From an uncultured Bacillaceae bacterium (GTDB taxonomy: Bacteria > Bacillota > Bacilli > Bacillales > Bacillaceae_L): DNA of 64,000 nt. The notes under the pieces are model-generated. The model was not told the origin of the DNA. It was given only the letters and a program-made list of their open reading frames with translations, and did no database searches. Of this stretch, positions 1 through 8,046 are shown piece after piece. Position 1 is the first letter of the stretch. Every line of letters starts with the position of its first letter. The stretch is taken from positions 102,524 to 166,523 of the forward strand of contig CANMHG010000009.1 in NCBI GenBank assembly GCA_947497585.1, in the 5' to 3' direction. Both the position numbers and the translations under genes were made by a program.

Positions 1-2
1 CT

Positions 3-557
3 GTCAGCCAACAGTTATTTGCTGTATCCATGATGTCATCTGCAGCAGTAAGATTACTAGATTCAAAGCCAGAGAAGGTAAAAGAGACCATCCAGCAAAT
101 TGCTGAACTTGCAGCACAGGCTCAAGTGGAGATGAGAGCATTACTCTTGCACTTAAGACCTGTACATTTAGGAAGAGATTCGCTCTATGAAGGGCTTGTT
201 AAATTGATTGAAGAACTACAATCAAAATGTTCTATCCAATTTGAAACGGCCATTGATCATATCGATTGTTTATCAAAAGGTACAGAAGATCATCTTTTTA
301 GAATTATACAAGAAGCTTTATCAAATATATTGAGGCATTCAGATGCAACACAAGTAAAGCTCACTTTCTCTCAAAAAGAAGAATATGTTTTTTTGCAAAT
401 CTACGATAATGGCAAAGGGTTTGACATTAATGAAGATAAGAAAATTTCATATGGTCTTAAAACAATGAGGGAACGCTGTGAAGAAATTGGTGGAGTATTC
501 AAGTTACATTCAAAACAGGATGAAGGAACATATATTACGATAAGAGTTTCTGTATAA
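3..557 (+). CDS. liaS: Sensor histidine kinase, LiaS/VraS type, 5'-truncated by window edge
   Basis: Last 184 residues of a two-component sensor kinase. The frame is open back to the first bases, so the membrane-spanning N-terminus lies upstream. The first visible residues (VSQQLFAVSMMSSA) are the tail of the HisKA_3 dimerisation/phosphoacceptor helix of LiaS/VraS/NarX-type kinases; the phosphorylated His falls just outside the window. An HATPase_c domain follows, with the N-box in EALSNILRHSDA and the ATP-lid glycines in DNGKGFD. The stop lies 13 bases before the response regulator gene, so the pair is one operon. In B. subtilis LiaSR senses cell-envelope stress from lipid II-binding antibiotics. 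That role is inferred from family resemblance, and another VraS-like system is possible. Confidence 0.82.
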   Translation, partial: VSQQLFAVSMMSSAAVRLLDSKPEKVKETIQQIAELAAQAQVEMRALLLHLRPVHLGRDSLYEGLVKLIEELQSKCSIQFETAIDHIDCLSKGTEDHLFRIIQEALSNILRHSDATQVKLTFSQKEEYVFLQIYDNGKGFDINEDKKISYGLKTMRERCEEIGGVFKLHSKQDEGTYITIRVSV

Positions 558-570
558 GGAGGAAACAAGA

Positions 571-1218
571 GTGAAAAGTCCGATTCGGTTAATTGTAATA
601 GATGATCACGATATGGTAAGAAGAGGGTTAGTAGCCTATTTAGAAACGGAGCCTATGATTGAAATCATCGCAGAAGGTGCTAGTGGTAAAGAAGCTATTG
701 AGCTTGTTCATAAATATAACCCTGATATTGTTTTAATGGACTTAGTGATGGAAAATGGAACAGGAATTGAAGCGACTGAAGAAATTATGAAGACTCATCC
801 AGGCTGCAAAATCATTATTTTGACTAGCTTTTACGATGATAAAAAAGTTTTTCCGGCTATTGAAGCAGGAGCGTTTAGTTATATCTTAAAAACAGCTAAA
901 GCCGAAGACATTGTCTCAACCATAATGAAGGCGGCAAATGGTGAAAATGTAATAGAGCCTAAGGTTGCAAGTGTGATGATGAATCGTTTTAGAAACCAAG
1001 AAAAACTGCCACATCATGAGCTAACTGAACGGGAGTATGATGTATTACAATGCATAGGGGATGGATTAACGAATCAGGAAATTGCTGATGAACTGTACAT
1101 TGGTATAAAAACGGTCAAAACACATGTAAGCAATATCTTAAGTAAGCTAGAAGTTGCAGACCGAACACAAGCTGCCATTTATGCAAATAGAAATGGGATT
1201 TTACGAAAAAAAGAGTGA
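571..1218 (+). CDS. liaR: Response regulator, NarL/LuxR family, LiaR/VraR type
   Basis: A 215-residue regulator with a receiver domain followed by a LuxR-type helix-turn-helix. Acidic pocket residues are in VIDDHD (about 8-13), the phosphoacceptor Asp in IVLMDLVMENG (about 56), the conserved Thr/Ser in ILTSF and the Lys in ILKTAKAEDI. The DNA-binding domain runs from LTEREYDVLQ to the end and has the recognition helix around GIKTVKTHVSNILSKL. The start is GTG behind an AAGGAGG site overlapping the kinase stop region. Partner of the upstream kinase. In LiaR/VraR systems phosphorylation drives dimerisation and activation of envelope-stress genes. The target promoters are not visible here. Confidence 0.87.
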   Translation: MKSPIRLIVIDDHDMVRRGLVAYLETEPMIEIIAEGASGKEAIELVHKYNPDIVLMDLVMENGTGIEATEEIMKTHPGCKIIILTSFYDDKKVFPAIEAGAFSYILKTAKAEDIVSTIMKAANGENVIEPKVASVMMNRFRNQEKLPHHELTEREYDVLQCIGDGLTNQEIADELYIGIKTVKTHVSNILSKLEVADRTQAAIYANRNGILRKKE

Positions 1219-1303
1219 TGTTCATAATAGGGGAACTTGTACTATCAAGAATAGAACTAGCATAGAGTAGTAATAGCAAATCTACTCCGGAAGGTAAGAT
1301 CGC

Positions 1304-1537
1304 ATGGAAAATGTCTTCTTAAAGCTAGTTCTGATTTTTGTAGCAATTAATCTAAAGGTAATTGGTGCAATTCAACTTATTTTTGAATTAAATACATACA
1401 ACATAAAAGGAAATGGATTAAGCTGGGATGAGCTTATGACCATTCTAATTTACGACTATCCTATGTATGTGTTTTTGAGCGGAATGTTATTAATCGTATT
1501 AGCCCACTTTTTCCCTATATCAAGAAAAAGATATTGA
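1304..1537 (+). CDS. Small membrane protein of unknown function
   Basis: A 77-residue protein with two predicted membrane segments, roughly residues 5-27 and 52-70, separated by a short polar stretch (NTYNIKGNGLSWDE). It ends in a basic tail (SRKRY). GGAAGG nine bases before ATG is a fair ribosome binding site. It follows the regulator gene by 85 bases with no clear terminator between, so it may be read through from that operon. I do not recognise the family. Confidence 0.5.
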   Translation: MENVFLKLVLIFVAINLKVIGAIQLIFELNTYNIKGNGLSWDELMTILIYDYPMYVFLSGMLLIVLAHFFPISRKRY

Positions 1538-1554
1538 AATGTATGTTTTTTTCC

Positions 1555-1755
1555 AAACAATTGTTTAATAATAAGCTGAATTTAAATAAACGCTTGTTTA
1601 AAAAGAAGCCCAATTCAAACAAACGTTTGATTAGTTTAGAACTTTAATCAATTTTTTTTGATTTAATACTTGCAATATGAAAAATTTGGATATATAATCA
1701 AATCATCAAGAAAAGTTGATTAAGACTTCAGGTGATTAATCAATATATTTTGATT
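1555..1755 (+). promoter_or_regulatory. Cluster of six operator-like inverted repeats upstream of a small ORF
   Basis: Two sets are visible. Set 1 has three short palindromes: AAACAATTGTTT (1555-1566), TAAACGCTTGTTTA (1587-1600) and CAAACGTTTG (1620-1629). Their centres are about 33 and 31 bases apart, close to three helical turns. Set 2 has two copies of AATCAA-N6-TTGATT (1646-1663 and 1738-1755). Between them the same half-sites recur with a 14-base spacer (1696-1721). No regulator in the window is an obvious match. The protein(s) that bind here are unknown. Confidence 0.5.
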
Positions 1756-1779
1756 ATATGATATGAAGGAGAGATTACA

Positions 1780-1959
1780 ATGTATTATTTTCAAGCTGAG
1801 TTAATTGCAAAGCAAAAACAACAAGAAATTGAAATGAAGGCAAAAGATTTTTGGAAATTTGACAGAAGATATGAGGAAAGAAACGTTGAGGTTAAACATA
1901 CAATCATTGAAACGAGAAGACCTGCAGTTCATAGTGGCGGAAGCTGTTGCATAGCATAG
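1780..1959 (+). CDS. Small hypothetical protein with C-terminal Cys-Cys
   Basis: A 59-codon ORF starting MYYFQAELIAKQKQQEIEMK and ending GGSCCIA. AAGGAGAG sits seven bases before ATG, and a strong terminator follows within 30 bases, so it looks like a complete monocistronic gene. The first two thirds are charged and probably helical. The tail carries two adjacent cysteines behind glycines, which could bind metal, be oxidised or be acylated; that is speculation. The heavily palindromic region in front implies tight regulation. Family not recognised. Confidence 0.55.
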   Translation: MYYFQAELIAKQKQQEIEMKAKDFWKFDRRYEERNVEVKHTIIETRRPAVHSGGSCCIA

Positions 1960-1986
1960 TAAACAAATACATTCTCTCATTGATAT

Positions 1987-2022
1987 AAAATACCTAGATG
2001 CTAGCCATCTAGGTATTTTTTT
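1987..2022 (+). terminator. Rho-independent terminator
   Basis: Perfect stem TACCTAGATG / CATCTAGGTA, extended by A-T pairs, with a five-base loop and a T tract. It ends the 59-residue ORF transcript. Confidence 0.88.
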
Positions 2023-2093
2023 AACCCCCATAAAATCACAGCTCTCTCGAATGATATATATTGAACCTTTACGATTGTTATGGAGGGTCTAAG

Positions 2094-4112
2094 ATGAAAA
2101 GACACCGAGAGAAAAGAAAACTTATTAAAAAAAGTACTCACAAATTAATTCTGCTAGCGCTATTAGTCTTTATATTAGTAGGAATTTTTGCAGTCAATGG
2201 ATATATCATGACGAGAGATATTAGTGGGTTGAACCATGTCTTACCACAACCAACGATTATCTATGACAGACATGGAGAGGTAGCTAGTACGTTACTAAAT
2301 TCTAAAATTAAAGGAATTGAATTCGAAGAGGTTCCGACCCATGTAGTAAATGCTGTTATATCAGTTGAGGATCATAGGTTTTATAAACATAATGGAATTG
2401 ACTATCTAGGGATAGTAAGAGCAATGATTCGCAATATCCAAGCTGGAGAGGTAGTTGAAGGTGGCAGTACCATTACTCAACAGTTAACAAAAAATGTTTT
2501 TTTAACACATGATCAAACATTAAGTAGGAAGTTGGAGGAGTACTTTTTAGCTCAAAAGATTGAAAAAACATACTCTAAAAATGAAATTATGGAAATGTAT
2601 TTAAATCAAATCTATTTTGGTGAAGGAGCATGGGGAATCCGGAATGCAGCTGAATTGTATTTTGGCAAAAAAGTTCAGGAATTAACCATAAGTGAATCTG
2701 CAACTTTAGTAGGGTTGATTAAAGCTCCTTCTAAGCTGTCTCCACTTAAGAACTTTGATAAGTCAATGGAGAGAAGAGGTACTGTTCTAGCTTTAATGCA
2801 CCAACATGGATATATCTCTGAAAAAGAATTGAAGCAGGCTAAGGCTGGGGAAATTGTCCTGGAAGGAAAACAACTTGATCCTTATGAGGGTCAGTATCCT
2901 TATTATGTCGACCATATAATTGAAGAAGCAATTGAAAAATATGGACTTACTCAAAATGAGATTCTTTCAGGTGGACTCCACATTTATACGGAATTAGATC
3001 AACAGATGCAAAAAGCAGCAGAACAGGTCTATAAGAATAGTGATCTATTTCCAAAGGGAACATCAGAGAGAATAGTTCAAAGTGGAACAGTCCTGTTAGA
3101 CCCTAGAACAGGAGGGATAAATGCGATTGTTGGTGGTAGAGGGGAACATGTTTTTAGAGGGTTCAATCATGCCACTCAGTTAAAAAGGCAACCCGGTTCA
3201 ACGATGAAGCCACTAGCTGCATACACCCCTGCCCTTGAACTAGGATATAGTGTATTTGAAGAATTACCTGATTTGCCGATGAGCTTTAATGGTTATAAAC
3301 CATCTAACTTTAGTAACAACTACAAGGGGATGGTTACCATGTATGATGCCATCAGAAACTCTTACAATATCCCTGCTGTTTGGATGTTAAATAAAGTTGG
3401 ATTAAAGAATGGAATTAACGCTGTAGAACGATTTGGTATTCCCTTATCAAAAGAAGACCATAATTTGAGTCTAGCCCTAGGTGGCCTGCAGCATGGTGTT
3501 TCTCCATTACAGATGGCAGAAGCGTATTCAACCTTTCCTAACAAAGGGGTTAGACATGAGGCTCATGCAATCAAAAAAATAGTTGATACTAAAGGTGATA
3601 GACTTGCTATGTGGCAAGAAAAATCATTTCAAGTAACAAGTCCTCAAGTTTCGGATAGAATGACCTTCATGCTTAAGGGAGTTGTAGATGAGGGTTCTGG
3701 TAAAAATGCACGGATTTCAGGTCGAGAGCTTGCAGGAAAAACAGGATCTACTCAAGTGCCAATCAGTGGAATTGATGGTGTAAAGGACCAATGGTTTGTA
3801 GGTTATACACCTGATGTGGTTGGAGCCATTTGGTTAGGCTATGATAAAACAGATAAAAATCATTACTTAACAACAACAAGTGGAACAACAGCAGCTGTAA
3901 TATTCAAGGAAATAATGAATGCCGCTTTAGAGGGAACACCTAATAGTTCCTTTAATCTTCCAGTTTTCCAAAGTCCTAAACCTATTCAAAGATTCGATGA
4001 CAAAAAAGAAGAGAATAAGAAAGAAGAACGAAGAGGTAAAGGTGAAGGAAAAGGTAAAGGGAAAGATAAAGGAAAAAAGGGAAAAGATGACGACGATGAC
4101 GACGATGATTGA
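2094..4112 (+). CDS. Class A penicillin-binding protein (transglycosylase/transpeptidase)
   Basis: Bifunctional peptidoglycan synthase, 672 residues, with one N-terminal membrane anchor (about 17-38). The GT51 transglycosylase domain has EDHRFYKHNGID (about 90-101) and GGSTITQQLTKN. The transpeptidase domain has the three penicillin-binding motifs: STMK (about 369-372), SYN (about 422) and KTG (about 549). ATG 2094 is preferred over an upstream TTG because GGAGGG lies just before it. Size and layout resemble PBP2d/PBP4-type enzymes (pbpG/pbpD). The C-terminus is unusual: a Lys/Gly/Glu-rich linker ends in eight consecutive Asp residues. Followed by its own terminator. Confidence 0.93.
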   Translation: MKRHREKRKLIKKSTHKLILLALLVFILVGIFAVNGYIMTRDISGLNHVLPQPTIIYDRHGEVASTLLNSKIKGIEFEEVPTHVVNAVISVEDHRFYKHNGIDYLGIVRAMIRNIQAGEVVEGGSTITQQLTKNVFLTHDQTLSRKLEEYFLAQKIEKTYSKNEIMEMYLNQIYFGEGAWGIRNAAELYFGKKVQELTISESATLVGLIKAPSKLSPLKNFDKSMERRGTVLALMHQHGYISEKELKQAKAGEIVLEGKQLDPYEGQYPYYVDHIIEEAIEKYGLTQNEILSGGLHIYTELDQQMQKAAEQVYKNSDLFPKGTSERIVQSGTVLLDPRTGGINAIVGGRGEHVFRGFNHATQLKRQPGSTMKPLAAYTPALELGYSVFEELPDLPMSFNGYKPSNFSNNYKGMVTMYDAIRNSYNIPAVWMLNKVGLKNGINAVERFGIPLSKEDHNLSLALGGLQHGVSPLQMAEAYSTFPNKGVRHEAHAIKKIVDTKGDRLAMWQEKSFQVTSPQVSDRMTFMLKGVVDEGSGKNARISGRELAGKTGSTQVPISGIDGVKDQWFVGYTPDVVGAIWLGYDKTDKNHYLTTTSGTTAAVIFKEIMNAALEGTPNSSFNLPVFQSPKPIQRFDDKKEENKKEERRGKGEGKGKGKDKGKKGKDDDDDDDD

Positions 4113-4118
4113 TTAAGT

Positions 4119-4147
4119 AGTACAGGATTAAATCCTGTACTTTTTTT
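4119..4147 (+). terminator. Rho-independent terminator after the PBP gene
   Basis: Stem GTACAGGATT / AATCCTGTAC with almost no loop, then seven T. Confidence 0.88.
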
Positions 4148-4234
4148 ATATAATTATTGGGAATGTCCCAAATTTAGTTCCTTTTATTGTAAAATAATTA
4201 TGAAAAACTTTTTATAAGGAAAAAATTAAAAATT

Positions 4235-4261
4235 TCGAAACCTTTCTTAGTTTCAGTCGTA
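4235..4261 (+). promoter_or_regulatory. SigW-type ECF promoter
   Basis: TCGAAAC at 4235-4241 and CGTA at 4258-4261 with exactly 16 bases between. This matches the SigW pattern TGAAAC-N16-CGTA apart from one base. It lies upstream of nfeD-floT. The B. subtilis counterpart operon yuaF-floT-yuaI is an established SigW target, which supports the call. Confidence 0.75.
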
Positions 4262-4328
4262 AATACTATTGTGAAACACAAAATAACTAAAACCAATGAT
4301 AATAACCAATTCAAAGGAGGACTTGACT

Positions 4329-4406
4329 ATGATTAAGAGCAAGAGCTATGAACTAGCAAGTAGGCAACAAGAATTGAAAATAATGCAGAAGAAAAGTCAG
4401 GAATAA
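4329..4406 (+). CDS. 25-residue leader ORF before nfeD-floT
   Basis: Short ORF (MIKSKSYELASRQQELKIMQ...) with an excellent AAAGGAGG site eight bases before ATG. It stops six bases before the nfeD start. nfeD itself has only a weak AGGA inside the end of this ORF, so the arrangement suggests translational coupling. The product is basic and polar with no membrane segment. It could be a regulatory leader or a real micropeptide. Confidence 0.5.
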   Translation: MIKSKSYELASRQQELKIMQKKSQE

Positions 4407-4411
4407 TCGCC

Positions 4412-4945
4412 ATGGAACTCTTCGGTTATTCATTACAGGAAATCTATTTATTTGGTCTAATCATTGGTGGGATATTCACCCTTCTCTACATTTTATTTGG
4501 TGATATTTTAGAAGGTATCTTTGAAGCAATACCTGATGGGGTTTTAAACCCAACTCTTATCTTTTCATTTATTACTATATTTAGTGCAACGGGATATTTG
4601 TTTGAAAAACTTTCACCGTTAAATAGTTTTATTGTCTTTATGATTTCTGTCATCCTTGCACTTTTTTCAGTCATTTTACTAAATATATTCGTACTAATTC
4701 CTCTACGTTCAGCTGAGGAATCAATTGTTTTTACTGAAGATGACTTGAAAGGGAGACTTGGTAAAGTGATTATCTCAATACCTGAGGATGGCTTTGGAGA
4801 AGTTGTGCTTGAAGGAAATAGTGGGACTCTTTCAATGTCTGCTAAAAGTTTTGATGATGATCCAATACCTTATGATAAGGAAGTACTAGTTATTGATGTG
4901 AAAGAATCTGTTCTTTATGTGAAAGCATATGATAGTTTTAATTAA
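4412..4945 (+). CDS. yuaF: NfeD-family membrane protein (YuaF-like)
   Basis: A 177-residue partner of flotillin. Three hydrophobic segments (roughly 10-30, 43-62 and 70-95) are followed by a soluble C-terminal half (GRLGKVIISIPEDGFGEVVL...) typical of the NfeD OB-fold beta-barrel. Truncated NfeD proteins of this kind (NfeD2) lack the serine protease domain and are encoded beside floT in Bacillus, where they affect membrane microdomain organisation. It lies 46 bases before floT, in the same SigW-type transcription unit. Confidence 0.87.
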   Translation: MELFGYSLQEIYLFGLIIGGIFTLLYILFGDILEGIFEAIPDGVLNPTLIFSFITIFSATGYLFEKLSPLNSFIVFMISVILALFSVILLNIFVLIPLRSAEESIVFTEDDLKGRLGKVIISIPEDGFGEVVLEGNSGTLSMSAKSFDDDPIPYDKEVLVIDVKESVLYVKAYDSFN

Positions 4946-4991
4946 ATCTACTAGATTTTAATTATAAAAAATACAATTCAGGAGGAATACT

Positions 4992-6530
4992 ATGCCATCT
5001 ATATTTATTATTGTAGGTATTGTTGTCGTTTTATTATTGGCCCTAATTGCTGTTTTTGTTACGAAATATCGTACTGCAGGTCCTGACGAGGCTCTTATCG
5101 TAACAGGTAGCTACCTTGGTGGAAAAAATGTTCACGTTGATGAATCAGGTAACAGAATTAAGATCGTTCGTGGTGGAGGTACGTTTGTATTACCAGTCTT
5201 CCAACAAGCTGAACCATTAAGTCTATTATCTAGTAAACTGGATGTTTCAACACCAGAGGTTTATACAGAGCAGGGTGTTCCAGTTATGGCAGATGGAACA
5301 GCTATTATTAAAATTGGTGGAACAATCAATCAAATTGCTACTGCTGCGGAACAATTCCTAGGTAAGTCAAAACAAGACAGAGAAAATGAAGCAAGAGAAG
5401 TACTGGAAGGTCATCTTCGTTCGATTCTTGGTTCAATGACAGTTGAAGAAATTTATAAAAATCGTGAAAAGTTTTCACAAGAAGTTCAACGTGTTGCTTC
5501 ACAGGATTTAGCAAAAATGGGATTAATCATCGTTTCTTTCACAATTAAAGATGTTCGTGATAAGAATGGATATTTAGAGTCACTAGGTAAGCCGAGAATC
5601 GCTCAGGTAAAGCGTGATGCTGATATTGCTACTGCTGAAGCAGATAAAGAAACACGTATCAAGCGTGCAGAAGCAGCTAAGGATGCCCAAAAAGCTGAAT
5701 TAGAACGTGCAACTGAAATTGCTGAAGCAGAAAAGCTAAATCAATTAAAGATTGCAGAGTTCCGTAGAGAGCAAGATATTGCGAAAGCACGTGCTGACCA
5801 AGCATACCACTTAGAAGAAGCTAGAGCGAAACAAGAAGTTACAGAGCAACAAATGCAAGTTCAAATCATTGAAAGACAGAAACAAATTGAGCTTGAAGAA
5901 AAAGAGATCGCTCGTCGTGAAAAGCAATATGATTCAGAAGTTAAAAAGAAGGCAGATGCTGATCGTTATGCCGTTGAGCAAGCGGCAGAGGCTGACAAAG
6001 CTAAACAATATGCTGAAGCAGATGCCAATAAATATCGTATTGAAGCACAGGCAAAAGCAGAAGCTGAGAAAATCAGAATTGATGGTTTAGCAAAAGCGGA
6101 AGCACAACGTGCACAAGGGGAATCTGAGGCTGAAGTTATTCGTCTTAAAGGTCTTGCAGAAGCAGAAGCGAAAGAGAAAATTGCAGAAGCGTTTGAACAG
6201 TTCGGTCAAGCAGCTATCCTTGATATGATCATTCGCATGCTTCCTGAATATGCAAAACAAGTGGCTAGCCCATTAGCGAATATTGATAAGATTACAGTTG
6301 TTGACACTGGTGGTAATGGTCCAAACAGCGGTGCAAACAAAGTGACAGGCTATGCAACAAACCTGATGGCTTCACTTCAGGAATCACTAAAAGCGTCTTC
6401 TGGACTTGATGTAAAAGAATTAATTGAGAACTTCTCTGGTAAAGGAAATGTTAGACACAGTATTGATTCACTTGCGAAGGATTTAACTGAAGCTAAGAAA
6501 ACAGAAAAAACAGATCCGGAGAAGGAATAA
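4992..6530 (+). CDS. floT: Flotillin FloT
   Basis: Membrane scaffold protein of 512 residues (B. subtilis FloT is 509). An N-terminal hydrophobic hairpin-like segment (about 3-24) is followed by an SPFH/PHB domain (about 30-210). A long Ala/Glu-rich coiled coil (about 210-420, with repeated AEAD/AKAEAE) follows, then a Gly/Asn-rich tail. Flotillins organise functional membrane microdomains and oligomerise through the coiled coil. GGAGG lies eight bases before ATG. Encoded with its NfeD partner behind a SigW-type promoter, so likely induced by envelope stress. Confidence 0.95.
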   Translation: MPSIFIIVGIVVVLLLALIAVFVTKYRTAGPDEALIVTGSYLGGKNVHVDESGNRIKIVRGGGTFVLPVFQQAEPLSLLSSKLDVSTPEVYTEQGVPVMADGTAIIKIGGTINQIATAAEQFLGKSKQDRENEAREVLEGHLRSILGSMTVEEIYKNREKFSQEVQRVASQDLAKMGLIIVSFTIKDVRDKNGYLESLGKPRIAQVKRDADIATAEADKETRIKRAEAAKDAQKAELERATEIAEAEKLNQLKIAEFRREQDIAKARADQAYHLEEARAKQEVTEQQMQVQIIERQKQIELEEKEIARREKQYDSEVKKKADADRYAVEQAAEADKAKQYAEADANKYRIEAQAKAEAEKIRIDGLAKAEAQRAQGESEAEVIRLKGLAEAEAKEKIAEAFEQFGQAAILDMIIRMLPEYAKQVASPLANIDKITVVDTGGNGPNSGANKVTGYATNLMASLQESLKASSGLDVKELIENFSGKGNVRHSIDSLAKDLTEAKKTEKTDPEKE

Positions 6531-6536
6531 TCTCTG

Positions 6537-6574
6537 AAAAAGAGTTTTAGGCTGATGCCTAAAACTCTTTTTTT
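6537..6574 (+). terminator. Rho-independent terminator after floT
   Basis: Stem AAAGAGTTTTAGGC / GCCTAAAACTCTTT with a TGAT loop, then a T tract. Confidence 0.92.
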
Positions 6575-6658
6575 GTGGTAATAGAGCAACCTACAAACCC
6601 GTATACTTTACCTCCAATAGTAAAACCTAACAATACATCAAAAATAAGGAGATATTGT

Positions 6659-7657
6659 ATGAGGAAAAACTGGATTCTCTTCGTAATTGTTGGGGTTGTT
6701 TTGTTAACTCCACTTTTTGCTGAGGCGCATGTTAAATGGTTTACAGATGTCCAACCAGAAAAAGAAACGATCCAAAACATTTTATCCCCATTTTTTATGG
6801 TGATGGCTGTACTGTCAGCATTGGTTTTATCAGTTTTGCCGCAGTTATTACCAAAGTTGATGAAGCTCCCCTACGTTGGTGATATCGATAAGAAGCTAGA
6901 TAATTTTCGAAGGTTTTCGAGATATCTGCTGAAATATGGAACCGCAGTAACACTTATCATTCAAGTAGTATCAGGCACTATTTTTGCCCCGGAATTTTTA
7001 ATTGAAAACAGCTGGGAAACAGTCTTAATTTGGGCTGCAATCGTTACACTTTTGATTCCAAATCATTATGCTACAAAAATTGGGGCATCCATTATTTTAG
7101 CCCTATTCCTATATGTTTTATCAAACGTCGGTCTATTTCATATGCTCGATTACGGATTTTATCTTGCGATTGTCTTCGTACTTTTAATTGGCAAAACTAG
7201 ATTAGAAAACTGGGGTTTTCCTTTTCTTTACTTAGGAACAGGATTATCGCTCTGCTGGGTTGCGGTTGAAAAATGGGTATACCCAGTAATGAGTGCTGAT
7301 ATCATACATGGCCATAACGTACCGACTTTTGGATTTGCTCCTGAACACTTTATAGTAATGGCAGCGTTTATTGAGTTTATTGTTGGCTATTTGCTTGTGG
7401 TAGGAGTTTTGAACAGGATTTTATCCGTTATATTAACGCTAATCTTTTTTTCGACCACACTTCTGTTTGGTGTAACCGAAATCATTGGCCACTTTATGAT
7501 TCATGTTGTGCTAGTCATCTTTATTATCGAAGGAGTATCCTTCTATAACCCACCAATTCGAATACACAAATCAATCATTGATCAAATGATTTTTGTATTT
7601 TTAAACTATATCTTTGTTCTTGCTACCTTTATACTTATTTATTATCGATTTGCTTAA
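6659..7657 (+). CDS. DoxX-like polytopic membrane protein
   Basis: A 332-residue protein with a cleavable-looking signal sequence (MRKNWILFVIVGVVLLTPLF-AEA) followed by AHVKWFTDV and about eight or nine further membrane segments. The C-terminal half has the DoxX-like pattern: an EKWVYP helix end, then FGFAPEHFIVMAAFIEF and a paired GYLLVVGVLNR. ATG 6659 is chosen because AAGGAG precedes it. Monocistronic, with its own terminator. The substrate or partner is unknown; the HVKWF motif just after the signal cleavage site may face outside. Confidence 0.65.
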   Translation: MRKNWILFVIVGVVLLTPLFAEAHVKWFTDVQPEKETIQNILSPFFMVMAVLSALVLSVLPQLLPKLMKLPYVGDIDKKLDNFRRFSRYLLKYGTAVTLIIQVVSGTIFAPEFLIENSWETVLIWAAIVTLLIPNHYATKIGASIILALFLYVLSNVGLFHMLDYGFYLAIVFVLLIGKTRLENWGFPFLYLGTGLSLCWVAVEKWVYPVMSADIIHGHNVPTFGFAPEHFIVMAAFIEFIVGYLLVVGVLNRILSVILTLIFFSTTLLFGVTEIIGHFMIHVVLVIFIIEGVSFYNPPIRIHKSIIDQMIFVFLNYIFVLATFILIYYRFA

Positions 7658-7688
7658 GCAGCTTTCAGATGAGAGCTGCTTTTTTTTC
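7657..7688 (+). terminator. Rho-independent terminator
   Basis: AGCAGCT / AGCTGCT stem with a ten-base loop and an eight-T tract, overlapping the stop codon of the DoxX-like gene. Confidence 0.85.
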
Positions 7689-7707
7689 TAAAAGGTTGCT
7701 GTTTTCA

Positions 7708-7908
7708 CTTTGAACCATGACCGTTCCTTTGCGCTGCGGGCACTTGCTTTCCGCGGGGAATTATGAAAAAGCCTAACTGCCGGCTTTTTCAAGGGCGAAT
7801 TCCCATCGGGGAGGAAGTCAAGCCTCCTCGGCGCAGGCGCCTGTGGGGTCTCGACCTTTCCTCTACTTCCCGCAGGAGTCAAGTGCCCTCCGCTCCAATC
7901 CACTGATG
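7708..7908. repeat. Intergenic repeat family R1, copy 1 (long form)
   Basis: GC-rich for this genome. It is an imperfect large inverted repeat: GGGCACTTGCTTTCCGCGGG at one side and CCCGCAGGAGTCAAGTGCCC at the other. It contains an internal palindromic insert (GAAAAAGCC...GGCTTTTTC) shared with the copy near 57.6 kb. Short open frames inside are repeat artefacts. No transposase, so probably a non-autonomous element. Confidence 0.8.
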
Positions 7909-7975
7909 CTTAATATACATTTAAAGCAATAAACTTAACAAAAAAAACTTACTTTAAAATAATTTAAATATGTAG

Positions 7976-8001
7976 TGAACTTTTTTGAACTGCTAAACGT
8001 A
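7976..8001 (+). promoter_or_regulatory. ECF-type promoter for sigY operon
   Basis: TGAACT, a 16-base spacer, then CGTA, about 45 bases before the sigY start. SigY is known in B. subtilis to activate its own operon from a TGAAC/CGT-type promoter, so autoregulation is likely. The rest of the gap holds the R1 repeat and nothing else recognised. Confidence 0.6.
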
Positions 8002-8046
8002 TTACCTTTAGATAAAAAAACGGACTACACTGGGGAGAGCCATTAG

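Noticed and set aside
7688..7903. Minus-strand open frame of 71 codons
   Set aside because: Lies inside repeat R1; no ribosome binding site, and similar frames appear in every R1 copy because of its GC-rich palindromic make-up.
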